A stretch of 40,886 nucleotides of DNA from Pseudomonas fluvialis (lineage in GTDB: Bacteria; Pseudomonadota; Gammaproteobacteria; Pseudomonadales; Pseudomonadaceae), in NCBI RefSeq assembly GCF_014207935.1, contig NZ_JACHLL010000009.1, positions 1-40,886 of the forward strand, in the 5' to 3' direction. The notes below the pieces were generated by a model, which saw only the letters and a program-made list of their open reading frames with translations, did not search any database and was not told where the DNA came from. The translations under genes and the position numbers were made by a program. Below are positions 30,654-39,150 of the stretch, piece after piece (the stretch's first letter is position 1; the number at the start of each line of letters is the position of its first letter).

Positions 30654-32978
30654 ATGACTCGATCTCGCTCCCCTCGTTCTTCTCGCTCCCGCAATCAGGT
30701 GCGACCGCCTGCGCGTCCTTGGCTGGGCTTGTTGCTCAAACTGAGCCTGGTCGGCCTGGTCGTGCTGGCAGGTTTTGCTGTGTACCTGGATGCCGTGGTG
30801 CAGGAGAAATTCTCCGGAAAACGCTGGACGGTGCCAGCCAAGGTTTATGCGCGGCCGCTGGAGCTGTTCGTCGGACAGAAACTTACGCGCGAGGACTTCC
30901 TGTCCGAGCTGACAGCCCTGGGCTATCGCCGCGAAAGTGTTGGCAATGGCCCCGGTGCGGTTTCGGTTAACGGCAATACGGTGGAGTTGCATAGCCGTGG
31001 CTTCCAGTTTTATGAAGGGCTGGAGCCGGCGCAGCGGATCCGGGTGCGTTTCTCCGGCAGCTATGTCGCCGGCTTGAGCCAGGCCAATGGTGCGGCACTG
31101 GCGGTGGCCCGTCTTGAACCGATGCTGATCGGCGGTCTGTATCCCGCACATCATGAAGACCGTGTGCTGATCAAGCTTGATCAGGTGCCGCCCTACTTGG
31201 TGGAAACCCTGGTGGCGGTCGAGGATCGTGAGTTCTGGAATCATCACGGTGTTTCGCTCAAGTCGATTGCCCGTGCGGTTTGGGTCAATGCTTCGGCAGG
31301 TCAGCTGCGTCAGGGCGGAAGCACCCTGACCCAGCAGCTGGTAAAGAATTTCTACCTGACCGGTGAGCGCAGCCTGCAGCGCAAGTTGACCGAGGCCATG
31401 ATGGCCGTGCTGCTGGAGCTGCACTACGACAAACAGGCCATTCTGGAGGCGTACCTGAATGAGGTGTTCCTCGGGCAGGATGGTCAGCGTGCGGTGCATG
31501 GCTTCGGTCTGGCCAGTCAGTACTTTTTCAGTCAGCCGCTGTCCGAGCTGAAGCTGCATCAGGTGGCGCTGCTGGTGGGCATGGTCAAGGGACCGACCTA
31601 CTACAATCCGCGCCGCAATCCCGAGCGCGCGCTGGCGCGCCGCAATCTCGTGATCGATCTGCTGGTTGAACAGGGCGTTGTGACTGTGGAGCAGGCGGTA
31701 CAGGCCAAGGCGCAGCCGCTGGCCATTACCCAGCGCGGCAGTCTGGCTGACAGCTCTTTCCCGGCGTTCCTTGATCTGGTCAAGCGCCAGCTACGTCAGG
31801 ATTACCGTGAGGAAGACCTGACCGAAGAGGGGCTGCGCATTTTCACCAGCTTCGATCCGATTCTGCAGGTCAAGGCCGAGGCAGCGCTGAGTGAGACCTT
31901 CAAGCGTCTTGGCGGGCGCAAGGGCGTGGAGCAGGTCGAGGCGGCCATGCTGGTCAGCAACCCGGAAACTGGCGAAGTGCAGGCGATGATTGGTAGCCGG
32001 CAGCCACGCTTTGCCGGTTTCAACCGGGTGCTGGATGCGGTGCGGCCAATTGGTTCGCTGATCAAACCAGCGGTTTACCTGACGGCTCTCGAGCGCCCCA
32101 GTCAGTACACCTTGACCAGTTGGCTGGCCGATCAGCCCTTCTCGGTAAAAGGTCAGGATGGCCAGGTTTGGCGTCCGCAGAATTATGACCGCCAGGCCCA
32201 TGGCAATATTTTCCTGTATCAGGGGCTGGCCAATTCCTACAACCTCTCCACCGCTAAGCTCGGGCTTGAGCTGGGGGTGCCCAGCGTACTCAAGACGCTG
32301 GAGCGCCTGGGCGTGTCTCGTGAGTGGCCGGCTTACCCTTCGATGCTGCTCGGTGCGGGCTCGCTGAGCCCCATGGAAGTGGCGGGCATGTATCAGACCC
32401 TGGCCAATGGCGGCTTCAATACGCCGCTACGGGCCATTCGCAGCGTGCTGGCGGCCGAGGGTGAGCCACTCGGGCGTTATCCGTTCCAGATTCAGCAGCG
32501 CTTTGATCCAGGTGCGATCTACCTCACTCAGGCTGCCATGCAGCGCGTTATGCGCGAAGGCACGGGGCGTTCGGTGTATTCCCGGCTGCCTGCCAATCTC
32601 AACCTGGCCGGCAAGACCGGCACCAGTAACGACTCGCGCGATAGCTGGTTTGCCGGCTTCAGTCAGGATTTGCTGGCGGTGGTCTGGCTGGGGCGCGATG
32701 ACAATGGTAAGACGCCACTGACCGGTGCAACCGGAGCGCTGCAGGTGTGGACCGGGTTCATGGCCAAGGCCGACCCGCTGCCGCTGGATATGCCCATGCC
32801 GGATAACGTGGTACAGGCCTGGATTGATCCGCGCACGGGGCTGGGTTCCGATCCTGGCTGCCCGGGGGCGGTGCAGATGCCTTATATTCGCGGTAGCGAG
32901 CCCGCACCAGGCAATCCGTGCGGTATCGCGGCACCGGCTGGTGCGGTGATGGATTGGGTCAAGGGTTGGCTGGAATGA
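30654..32978 (+). CDS. mrcB: Penicillin-binding protein 1B
   Basis: Bifunctional class A PBP that polymerises and cross-links peptidoglycan. A basic cytoplasmic tail and a membrane helix (about 22-47) precede the UB2H domain, which binds activator LpoB-type partners. The GT51 transglycosylase has catalytic E190 in AVEDREF and GGSTLTQQLVKN. The transpeptidase has S468-L-I-K471, S528-Y-N and K654-T-G-T. All catalytic residues are present. Length (774 aa) fits Pseudomonas PBP1B. Three genes (mrcB, lipoprotein, YqcC-like) form an apparent operon. Confidence 0.95.
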   Translation: MTRSRSPRSSRSRNQVRPPARPWLGLLLKLSLVGLVVLAGFAVYLDAVVQEKFSGKRWTVPAKVYARPLELFVGQKLTREDFLSELTALGYRRESVGNGPGAVSVNGNTVELHSRGFQFYEGLEPAQRIRVRFSGSYVAGLSQANGAALAVARLEPMLIGGLYPAHHEDRVLIKLDQVPPYLVETLVAVEDREFWNHHGVSLKSIARAVWVNASAGQLRQGGSTLTQQLVKNFYLTGERSLQRKLTEAMMAVLLELHYDKQAILEAYLNEVFLGQDGQRAVHGFGLASQYFFSQPLSELKLHQVALLVGMVKGPTYYNPRRNPERALARRNLVIDLLVEQGVVTVEQAVQAKAQPLAITQRGSLADSSFPAFLDLVKRQLRQDYREEDLTEEGLRIFTSFDPILQVKAEAALSETFKRLGGRKGVEQVEAAMLVSNPETGEVQAMIGSRQPRFAGFNRVLDAVRPIGSLIKPAVYLTALERPSQYTLTSWLADQPFSVKGQDGQVWRPQNYDRQAHGNIFLYQGLANSYNLSTAKLGLELGVPSVLKTLERLGVSREWPAYPSMLLGAGSLSPMEVAGMYQTLANGGFNTPLRAIRSVLAAEGEPLGRYPFQIQQRFDPGAIYLTQAAMQRVMREGTGRSVYSRLPANLNLAGKTGTSNDSRDSWFAGFSQDLLAVVWLGRDDNGKTPLTGATGALQVWTGFMAKADPLPLDMPMPDNVVQAWIDPRTGLGSDPGCPGAVQMPYIRGSEPAPGNPCGIAAPAGAVMDWVKGWLE

Positions 32979-32994
32979 CTAGAGGAGTAGGTGT

Positions 32995-33687
32995 GTGAAC
33001 AAGCTGTACGTGCCTTTGCTGGCTGCTTCGTTGACCTTGGCAGGTTGCGCCACGCCGCAGCGTGGCTCGGTGCCTGTGGTGGATGCCGGTGCTCCCTTGT
33101 CTGCCGGCGGTAGTGCCGTGCGTGAGCCGCAGCCCTCCTCTGTGCAATCGTTGCCTCAGGACTCCGGGGTTGTGGTGATGGTGCCGCAGGGCGGCACGCC
33201 TGCGCCGATTCAGGCCGGTGCTGCGCCTTTGGGTGCGCCGGCCATTACGCCTGGGCCCATTACTGCCGATCCTACGCTGGCTGGTAGTTGGGGCGCGGCT
33301 GCTGGAGCTTCGGCACCCAGTGGCATTCCGTCGACGGCTGGCGGCCTGGCGGCCGATGAGCAGTTGGACGGCCCCGTGCTGGCACTGCTGACCACGGCCC
33401 AGCAGCAGCAGTCGGGTGGCGATCTCAATGGTGCTTCGGTCAGTCTGGAGCGCGCTCAGCGCATTGCGCCGCGCGAGCCGCAGGTACTCTATCGCCTGGC
33501 CGAGGTGCGACTGGCGCAGGGTGATCCCGCCCAAGCCGAACAGCTGGCTCGGCGTGGCCTGACCTATGCCAATGGGCGGCCGGCGCTACAGGCCAGTCTG
33601 TGGGAGCTGATTGCCCAGGCGCGCGACAAGCAGGGTGATCCGGCTGGCGCCGCGCAGGCTCGGCAGCGGGCTCAGGTCAGCTCCTGA
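32995..33687 (+). CDS. Outer-membrane lipoprotein with TPR-like region
   Basis: A 230-aa lipoprotein. The signal peptide ends in the lipobox LAGC, so Cys18 is the lipidated residue. A Pro/Ala/Gly-rich flexible stretch of about 90 residues follows, and the C-terminal part (from about residue 120) has TPR-like helices (ALLTTAQQQQSGGDLNGASVSLERAQRI and YRLAEVRLAQGDPAQAEQLARRG). Position directly after mrcB suggests a PBP1B partner; the name LpoP is used for the Pseudomonas PBP1B activator and this gene is a good candidate. The start is GTG with GGAG 7 nt upstream. Confidence 0.8.
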   Translation: MNKLYVPLLAASLTLAGCATPQRGSVPVVDAGAPLSAGGSAVREPQPSSVQSLPQDSGVVVMVPQGGTPAPIQAGAAPLGAPAITPGPITADPTLAGSWGAAAGASAPSGIPSTAGGLAADEQLDGPVLALLTTAQQQQSGGDLNGASVSLERAQRIAPREPQVLYRLAEVRLAQGDPAQAEQLARRGLTYANGRPALQASLWELIAQARDKQGDPAGAAQARQRAQVSS

Positions 33688-34016
33688 TGGATGCGCGCAT
33701 TCCGCTGATTGCCGATCAGTTGCTGCTCATCGAGCGGCAATTGCGTCAGTTGGGTCTGTGGACTCAGCAGGCGCCCAGCGCCGAGGCGCTGGCCAGTCAG
33801 CAGCCTTTCTGCGTCGACAGTCTGGCGTTCGAGGAGTGGCTGCAGTGGATCTTTCTGCCGCGGCTGAAAAGCCTGCTGGAGGCGAATGCGCCCTTGCCCG
33901 CTGCATCCGGTATTGCGCCGATGGCAGAGCAGGTCTTCGTTGGTCGGGCCCTTGAGGTCAAGGGCCTGATCGCGGCGCTGGAGGAGTTTGATCGGCTGAT
34001 CGGGTTGGGCTGCTAA
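33687..34016 (+). CDS. YqcC-family protein
   Basis: A 109-aa all-helical protein of the YqcC family (DUF446): IPLIADQLLLIERQLRQLGLW at the N-terminus, then PFCVDSLAFEEWLQWIFLPRLKSLLE, which is the family signature. The ATG overlaps the stop of the lipoprotein by 1 bp, so it is the third gene of the mrcB operon. YqcC often sits beside the tRNA pseudouridine synthase TruC in enteric bacteria; here it does not. Function unknown. Confidence 0.85.
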   Translation: MDARIPLIADQLLLIERQLRQLGLWTQQAPSAEALASQQPFCVDSLAFEEWLQWIFLPRLKSLLEANAPLPAASGIAPMAEQVFVGRALEVKGLIAALEEFDRLIGLGC

Positions 34017-34022
34017 GCGGTA

Positions 34023-34451
34023 TTACTGGCAGTTTTCCGCGATGGCTTTTTTGGCTTCGGCAATGCGTTTCTGACGTTCGTCCTCGCCAAGGCGGCGAGC
34101 TTCGCCGTTCACTTCTTCGCGCAGGCGCGGGTTGTTTTCCAGCTGGGCCAGGTTGGTGCGCATTTTCTCGCAGTACTGCTTGCGCTCGGCTTCCTTGGCG
34201 GCAACTTCCTTTTTCACTTTCTCGTCGATGGCCTGTTGTTCTTCATCCACGCCGACCTGTGGCAGTTTTGCCGGGGCGGCTGTGGGTGCTGGCGCAATCG
34301 TGGTGTTGACGCTGGTTGCCTGCTGGCCTTCTGGCGGCTGGGCGCCAAAGTGGGTCACACCTTGGGCATCCACCCATTTGTAGACCTGGGCGGCCATGAC
34401 GGGCGTGCTCATGAGCACGATGAGGGCGCTGGCAATCAGTGAGCGACGCAT
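34023..34451 (-). CDS. DUF4124 domain-containing exported protein
   Basis: A 142-aa exported protein with a signal peptide (cleavage near VMA-AQ, residues 20-22). The DUF4124 motif follows immediately: YKWVDAQGVTHFGAQPPEG. The C-terminal half is highly charged, probably a coiled coil (DEEQQAIDEKVKKEVAAKEAER), with cysteines near KQYCEKMR and at AENCQ. Many Pseudomonas genomes carry several DUF4124 proteins; function unknown. The start has AAGGA 6 nt upstream. It is convergent with the YqcC-like gene. Confidence 0.85.
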   Translation of the reverse strand: MRRSLIASALIVLMSTPVMAAQVYKWVDAQGVTHFGAQPPEGQQATSVNTTIAPAPTAAPAKLPQVGVDEEQQAIDEKVKKEVAAKEAERKQYCEKMRTNLAQLENNPRLREEVNGEARRLGEDERQKRIAEAKKAIAENCQ

Positions 34452-34673
34452 GTGGAGTCCTTGTGGGTGAGATGCTTACGCCTGCAACTATAACCAAAAC
34501 AGCACAAACTTCATCCTGCGTTGTGTCACAGCGCTGTATCGAATAAAAAACGCTTCCGGCTTGACTTGGGTGTTACGTTTCTCAACAATCCACGATTCGC
34601 CAAGTCGTTCCAGGTTACCGCCTGTCGCGCACGGCACCCAAGGTGCACACCCGCGCCGCCCTGCTTACACCCT

Positions 34674-34685
34674 GTAACGCGTTAC
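34674..34685. promoter_or_regulatory. 12-bp palindrome in ilvI leader
   Basis: GTAACGCGTTAC is a perfect palindrome, framed by CACCC and GGGTG (34668-34672 and 34694-34698). It could be an operator or part of an RNA hairpin. Confidence 0.4.
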
Positions 34686-34697
34686 CTCGCGCTGGGT

Positions 34698-34728
34698 GGG
34701 ATGGTCCCGCAACAATGGGGATGCTCCC
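34698..34728. repeat. Tandem GGGATGSTCCC palindromes, 20 bp apart
   Basis: GGGATGGTCCC (34698-34708) and GGGATGCTCCC (34718-34728) are near-identical palindromes at a 20-bp period, about two DNA turns. This is what cooperative binding of a dimeric regulator would need. Confidence 0.55.
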
Positions 34729-34802
34729 AATACTGGTCAGTCAGCCACAGCTGTCACGGTGATCACATTCACCCATGTGCTGTCAGGCCGGTTAACCAAC
34801 TC

Positions 34803-34824
34803 AGCCGTCCTCGCGTGGGCGGCT
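34803..34824 (+). promoter_or_regulatory. Hairpin upstream of ilvI ribosome site
   Basis: AGCCGTCC pairs with GGGCGGCT-type arm (GG-G-CGGCT) around TCGCGT, one G-T pair. It ends 13 nt before the GAGG of ilvI and has no T-run, so it is not a classical terminator. Confidence 0.45.
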
Positions 34825-34848
34825 CCCAAGCGTTAAAGAGGTGATTAC

Positions 34849-36579
34849 GTGGAGCTTTTATCTGGCGCTGAAATGGTCGTCCGCTCGTTGCGTGACGAGG
34901 GCGTTAAGTACATCTACGGGTACCCGGGCGGTGCCCTCCTGCATATTTACGATGCCCTGTTCAAAGAGCCGGAAGTGACTCATGTCCTGGTTCGTCACGA
35001 ACAGGCCGCCACGCATATGGCTGATGGCTATGCCCGTGCTACTGGTAAGGCCGGCGTGGTGCTGGTTACTTCCGGTCCGGGGGCGACCAATGCCATTACC
35101 GGTATTGCGACCGCCTACATGGACTCCATCCCCATGGTGGTGTTGTCCGGCCAGGTGCCGAGTCGCATGGTGGGTACTGATGCCTTCCAGGAGACCGACA
35201 TGGTCGGTATCTCTCGCCCGATCGTGAAGCACAGCTTCATCATCAAGCATCCTTCAGAAATTCCTGAAGTGATGAAGAAGGCGTTCTACATCGCTCAGTC
35301 TGGTCGTCCTGGTCCTGTCGTAGTCGACATTCCCAAGGACATGACCAATCCGGCCGAGAAGTTTGAGTACAGCTACCCGAAGAAGGCCAAGCTGCGTTCC
35401 TACAATCCGGCGACCCGTGGTCACTCCGGGCAGATCCGCAAGGCCGTGGAAATGCTGCTGGCCGCCAAGCGCCCGATTCTCTACTCCGGCGGCGGCGTCG
35501 TCATGGGCAATGCGTCGGCTCAGCTTACTGAGCTGGCCAAGCTGCTCAATCTGCCAGTGACCAATACCCTGATGGGCTTGGGTGCCTTCCCGGGCAGCGA
35601 TCGCCAGTTCGTCGGCATGCTTGGCATGCACGGCAGCTACACCGCCAACCTGGCCATGCACCACTCCGACGTGATTCTGGCTGTCGGTGCGCGCTTCGAT
35701 GATCGTGTGATCAACGGCGAAACCGCGGCCAAGTTCTGCCCGAACGCCAAGGTCATTCACATCGACATCGACCCGGCCTCGATCTCCAAGACCGTCAAAG
35801 CCGACATCCCGATTGTTGGTCCGGTCGACAGCGTGCTGACCGAGATGGTCGCCATCCTCAAAGAGATGGGGGAGACGCCGAACAAGGACACCGTCGCCAG
35901 CTGGTGGAAGCAGATCGACGAGTGGCGTGGTGAGGGTCGGCTGTTCCCGTACAACGAGGGCGATGGCAGCATCATCAAGCCGCAGACCGTGATCGAGACT
36001 TTGCTGGAAGTCACCAAGGGTGAAGCTTTCGTCAGCTCCGACGTCGGTCAGCACCAGATGTTCGCGGCGCAGTACTACCGCTTCAACAAACCCAATCGCT
36101 GGATCAACTCCGGTGGTCTGGGCACCATGGGCTTCGGTCTGCCGGCGGCCATGGGTGTGAAGCTGAACTTCCCGGATGATGACGTGGCCTGCGTCACCGG
36201 CGAGGGAAGTATCCAGATGAACATTCAGGAACTGTCGACCTGCCTTCAGTACGACTTGCCGGTGAAGATCATCAACCTGAACAATGGTGCGTTGGGCATG
36301 GTTCGCCAGTGGCAGGACATGCAGTACAACAGCCGTTACTCGCACTCTTACATGGAGTCGCTGCCGGACTTCGTCAAGCTGGCCGAGTCCTATGGTCATG
36401 TGGGCATGCGCATCACCGACCTCAAGGATCTCAAGCCGAAGATGGAGGAGGCGTTTGCCCTGAAAAACCGCCTGGTGTTCCTCGATATTGCCGTGGATAC
36501 CAGCGAGCACGTGTACCCGATGCAGATTCGCGAGGGTGCCATGCGTGACATGTGGCTGAGCAAGACGGAGCGTACCTGA
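34849..36579 (+). CDS. ilvI: Acetolactate synthase 3, large subunit
   Basis: IlvI condenses pyruvate with pyruvate or 2-ketobutyrate, the first common step of valine, leucine and isoleucine synthesis, using thiamine diphosphate and FAD. The 576-aa protein has the TPP-activating Glu in RHEQAATHMADGYARATGK, the FAD/central domain, and the diphosphate motif GEGSIQMN...NLNN in the C-terminal domain. The start is GTG 34849 with GAGG 7 nt upstream; the protein begins MELLSGAEMVVRSL. It overlaps ilvH by 1 bp. Confidence 0.96.
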   Translation: MELLSGAEMVVRSLRDEGVKYIYGYPGGALLHIYDALFKEPEVTHVLVRHEQAATHMADGYARATGKAGVVLVTSGPGATNAITGIATAYMDSIPMVVLSGQVPSRMVGTDAFQETDMVGISRPIVKHSFIIKHPSEIPEVMKKAFYIAQSGRPGPVVVDIPKDMTNPAEKFEYSYPKKAKLRSYNPATRGHSGQIRKAVEMLLAAKRPILYSGGGVVMGNASAQLTELAKLLNLPVTNTLMGLGAFPGSDRQFVGMLGMHGSYTANLAMHHSDVILAVGARFDDRVINGETAAKFCPNAKVIHIDIDPASISKTVKADIPIVGPVDSVLTEMVAILKEMGETPNKDTVASWWKQIDEWRGEGRLFPYNEGDGSIIKPQTVIETLLEVTKGEAFVSSDVGQHQMFAAQYYRFNKPNRWINSGGLGTMGFGLPAAMGVKLNFPDDDVACVTGEGSIQMNIQELSTCLQYDLPVKIINLNNGALGMVRQWQDMQYNSRYSHSYMESLPDFVKLAESYGHVGMRITDLKDLKPKMEEAFALKNRLVFLDIAVDTSEHVYPMQIREGAMRDMWLSKTERT

Positions 36580-37070
36580 TGCGACACATTATCTCCCTGC
36601 TGCTGGAAAACGAGCCGGGCGCACTGTCGCGCGTCGTCGGGTTGTTCTCTCAGCGTAACTACAACATCGAAAGCCTCACCGTGGCGCCGACCGAAGACCC
36701 GACCCTGTCGCGTCTGACGCTGACCACTGTCGGGCACGATGACGTGATCGAACAGATCACCAAGAACCTCAACAAGCTGATCGAAGTGGTCAAGCTGGTG
36801 AACCTGTCGGAAAGTGCCCACATCGAGCGTGAGCTGATGCTGGTAAAGGTCAAGGCAACTGGCGCTCAGCGTGCCGAGATCAAGCGCACCACCGATATCT
36901 TCCGCGGTCAGATCGTGGATGTGACCAGCAGCGTCTACACCATTCAGCTGGCAGGTACCAGCGACAAGCTGGACAGTTTCATCCAGGCCATCGGCACCAC
37001 GTCGATTCTGGAAACCGTACGCAGTGGTGTCACCGGCATTGCCCGTGGCGACAAAGTACTGAGCATCTAA
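36579..37070 (+). CDS. ilvH: Acetolactate synthase 3, regulatory subunit
   Basis: IlvH is the small subunit that activates IlvI and confers valine feedback inhibition. The 163-aa protein has an N-terminal ACT domain (HIISLLLENEPGALSRVVGLFSQR, then YNIESLTVAPTEDPTLSRLT) and a C-terminal domain with EVKATGAQRAEI-like and RGDKVL endings. The ATG at 36579 overlaps the ilvI stop (TGATG), so translation is coupled. The upstream in-frame codons (MAEQDGAYL) belong to ilvI reading and are rejected. It precedes ilvC by 46 bp. Confidence 0.97.
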   Translation: MRHIISLLLENEPGALSRVVGLFSQRNYNIESLTVAPTEDPTLSRLTLTTVGHDDVIEQITKNLNKLIEVVKLVNLSESAHIERELMLVKVKATGAQRAEIKRTTDIFRGQIVDVTSSVYTIQLAGTSDKLDSFIQAIGTTSILETVRSGVTGIARGDKVLSI

Positions 37071-37116
37071 CTTTTTTCACAGGCCCTTTACGGGCCAGGT
37101 AATCAGGAGAATTTCC

Positions 37117-38139
37117 ATGGGCTTGAATGTTTACTACGACAAGGACTGTGACCTGTCGATCATCCAGGGCAAGAAAGTTGCCATCATCGGTTATGGCTCC
37201 CAGGGCCACGCTCATGCGTGCAACCTGAAAGACTCTGGTGTGGACGTTGTGGTTGGTCTGCGTACCAGCTCCGCTACCGTGGCCAAAGCCGAAGCGCATG
37301 GCCTGACCGTCAAGCCGGTGAAGGATGCTGTAGCCTGGGCTGATCTGGTCATGATCCTGACCCCGGACGAGTTCCAGGGCAAACTGTACAAGGACGAGAT
37401 CGAGCCGAATCTGAAAAAAGGCGCGACCCTGGCCTTTGCTCACGGTTTCGCTATCCACTACAACCAGGTTGTACCGCGCGCCGACCTCGACGTGATCATG
37501 ATCGCGCCGAAGGCTCCGGGCCACACCGTGCGTTCCGAATTCGTTCGTGGCGGTGGTATTCCTGACCTGATCGCTATCTATCAGGACGCTTCCGGCAATG
37601 CCAAGAACGTTGCTCTGTCCTACGCCAGCGGCGTGGGCGGTGGTCGTACCGGCATCATCGAAACCACCTTCAAGGACGAGACTGAAACCGACCTGTTCGG
37701 TGAGCAGGCTGTTCTGTGCGGTGGCTGCGTTGAACTGGTAAAAGCCGGTTTCGAAACCCTGGTTGAAGCCGGTTATGCACCGGAAATGGCATACTTCGAG
37801 TGCCTGCACGAGCTGAAGCTGATCGTTGATCTCATGTTCGAAGGCGGTATCGCCAACATGAACTACTCGATCTCCAACAATGCCGAGTACGGCGAGTACG
37901 TGACTGGTCCGGAAGTGATCAACGCCGAATCCCGTCAGGCCATGCGCAACGCCCTGAAGCGTATTCAGGACGGCGAGTATGCCAAGATGTTCATCAGCGA
38001 AGGCGCGACCAACTACCCGTCAATGACTGCCTATCGCCGCAACAATGCCGCGCACGGCATCGAAGTGGTTGGCGAGAAGCTGCGCGGCATGATGCCGTGG
38101 ATCGCTGCCAACAAGATCGTCGACAAGAGCAAGAACTGA
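37117..38139 (+). CDS. ilvC: Ketol-acid reductoisomerase (class I)
   Basis: IlvC isomerises and reduces acetolactate and acetohydroxybutyrate with NADPH and Mg2+, the second step of branched-chain amino-acid synthesis. The 340-aa class I protein has the NADPH-binding GYGSQGHAHACNLKDSG, the HGFAIHY region, and Mg ligands in the C-terminal knotted domain (ETETDLFGEQAVLCGG and FECLHELKLIVDLM). GGAG lies 7 nt before ATG 37117. A terminator follows. Confidence 0.97.
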   Translation: MGLNVYYDKDCDLSIIQGKKVAIIGYGSQGHAHACNLKDSGVDVVVGLRTSSATVAKAEAHGLTVKPVKDAVAWADLVMILTPDEFQGKLYKDEIEPNLKKGATLAFAHGFAIHYNQVVPRADLDVIMIAPKAPGHTVRSEFVRGGGIPDLIAIYQDASGNAKNVALSYASGVGGGRTGIIETTFKDETETDLFGEQAVLCGGCVELVKAGFETLVEAGYAPEMAYFECLHELKLIVDLMFEGGIANMNYSISNNAEYGEYVTGPEVINAESRQAMRNALKRIQDGEYAKMFISEGATNYPSMTAYRRNNAAHGIEVVGEKLRGMMPWIAANKIVDKSKN

Positions 38140-38162
38140 TCTGCTCGGGTTGATGTGAAAAG

Positions 38163-38186
38163 ACGCGGCTTAGGCCGCGTTTTTTC
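38163..38186 (+). terminator. Terminator after ilvC
   Basis: ACGCGGC-TTAG-GCCGCGT is followed by six T, closing the ilvI-ilvH-ilvC transcript. Confidence 0.88.
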
Positions 38187-38281
38187 ATTATGTGCAGAGG
38201 CTTCTGGTATAAAGCAGGGCGCTGAACCTCGGTCGGGTTTGGTGGTCAATCAGTAATCGTTTTTCAGGCAAGGTACTGCGC

Positions 38282-39094
38282 ATGAGTGATAACGCCAAAG
38301 AAACCGGTCAGTCTGCCGAGGCGGAAAGCCTGTTGCCCATCGATGAGCATGTCGAAGAAGTGCATGACGAGCAGGGGCGCAAGGTTCGTCATCGTGGCAT
38401 CTACCTGTTGCCCAACCTCTTTACCACGGCGGCTCTGTTCTCGGGCTTCTACGCCATCATCAACGGCATGAGCGGGCATTTCGAGAATGCCGCGATTGCC
38501 ATCTTCGTGGCTATGGTGCTCGATGGTCTCGATGGGCGAGTGGCTCGTCTTACCAATACGCAAAGTGCATTTGGCGCCGAGTATGACTCGCTGTCGGATA
38601 TGGTGGCCTTTGGTGTGGCTCCGGCGCTGGTGGCGTTCGAGTGGGCGTTGGGCAGCCTGGGTAAGGTCGGCTGGATGGTGGCCTTCATCTATGTCGCGGG
38701 TGCTGCACTGCGCCTCGCTCGCTTCAATACCATGGTCGGTAAAGCGGATAAGCGCTATTTCATTGGCTTGGCCAGTCCTGCGGCTGCGGCTTTGGTGGCA
38801 GGTACGGTTTGGGCCTTTAGCGATTTCGGTATCAAGGGCTCCAACATGGCTTTCCTGGTTGCCCTTCTGGTGGCTGGCGCGGGAATGCTGATGGTCAGCA
38901 ATATCAAGTACAACAGCTTCAAGGATCTTGATCTGAAAGGCCGGGTGCCGTTCTTCGCCATTCTCATTGTGGTGCTGGTCTTTGCTGTGGTCTTCTCCGA
39001 TCCGCCCCGCATCCTGCTGCTGATCTTCCTCGCCTACGCTGCATCAGGCCCTGTGATGCATTTGCGTCGCCGTAAGCAGGCTCCTGCTGTGTAA
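38282..39094 (+). CDS. pssA: CDP-diacylglycerol--serine O-phosphatidyltransferase
   Basis: PssA makes phosphatidylserine from CDP-diacylglycerol and serine, the precursor of phosphatidylethanolamine. The 270-aa membrane protein has the CDP-alcohol phosphotransferase signature D84-G-R-V-A-R-x8-G98-x3-D102-x3-D106, with about seven hydrophobic segments. It is the integral-membrane (Bacillus-like) type, unlike the E. coli peripheral enzyme. A hydrophilic N-terminal stretch of about 35 residues precedes the first helix. A -10-like TATAAA (38208-38213) with no clear -35 lies upstream. Confidence 0.93.
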   Translation: MSDNAKETGQSAEAESLLPIDEHVEEVHDEQGRKVRHRGIYLLPNLFTTAALFSGFYAIINGMSGHFENAAIAIFVAMVLDGLDGRVARLTNTQSAFGAEYDSLSDMVAFGVAPALVAFEWALGSLGKVGWMVAFIYVAGAALRLARFNTMVGKADKRYFIGLASPAAAALVAGTVWAFSDFGIKGSNMAFLVALLVAGAGMLMVSNIKYNSFKDLDLKGRVPFFAILIVVLVFAVVFSDPPRILLLIFLAYAASGPVMHLRRRKQAPAV

Positions 39095-39150
39095 TCTTTC
39101 GGCACTTGCGCGGTCTATGGTTGCAATGACCATGGACTGCGGGTGCCGGT

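Larger units (their letters stand above)
34452..34848 (+). other. Long leader/intergenic region upstream of ilvI
   Basis: 397 bp without a gene. It contains ACAGCGCTGT (34528-34537), the 12-bp palindrome GTAACGCGTTAC (34674-34685), two GGGATG(G/C)TCCC palindromes exactly 20 bp apart (34698 and 34718), GGTGA-N6-TCACC (34759-34774), and a hairpin directly before the ilvI ribosome site (34803-34824). No branched-chain-residue leader peptide of the enteric attenuator type was found. An in-frame reading from 34521 ends at 34844 but lacks protein character. It is probably an untranslated leader with regulatory sites. Confidence 0.6.

Noticed and set aside
34534..34552. LexA-like CTGTAT near 34534
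   Set aside because: The matching CAG half is missing.
34521..34844. A 107-codon frame in the ilvI leader, considered as a leader peptide
   Set aside because: No run of Ile, Val or Leu codons, no ribosome site, and Arg/His/Cys-rich shadow-like composition.
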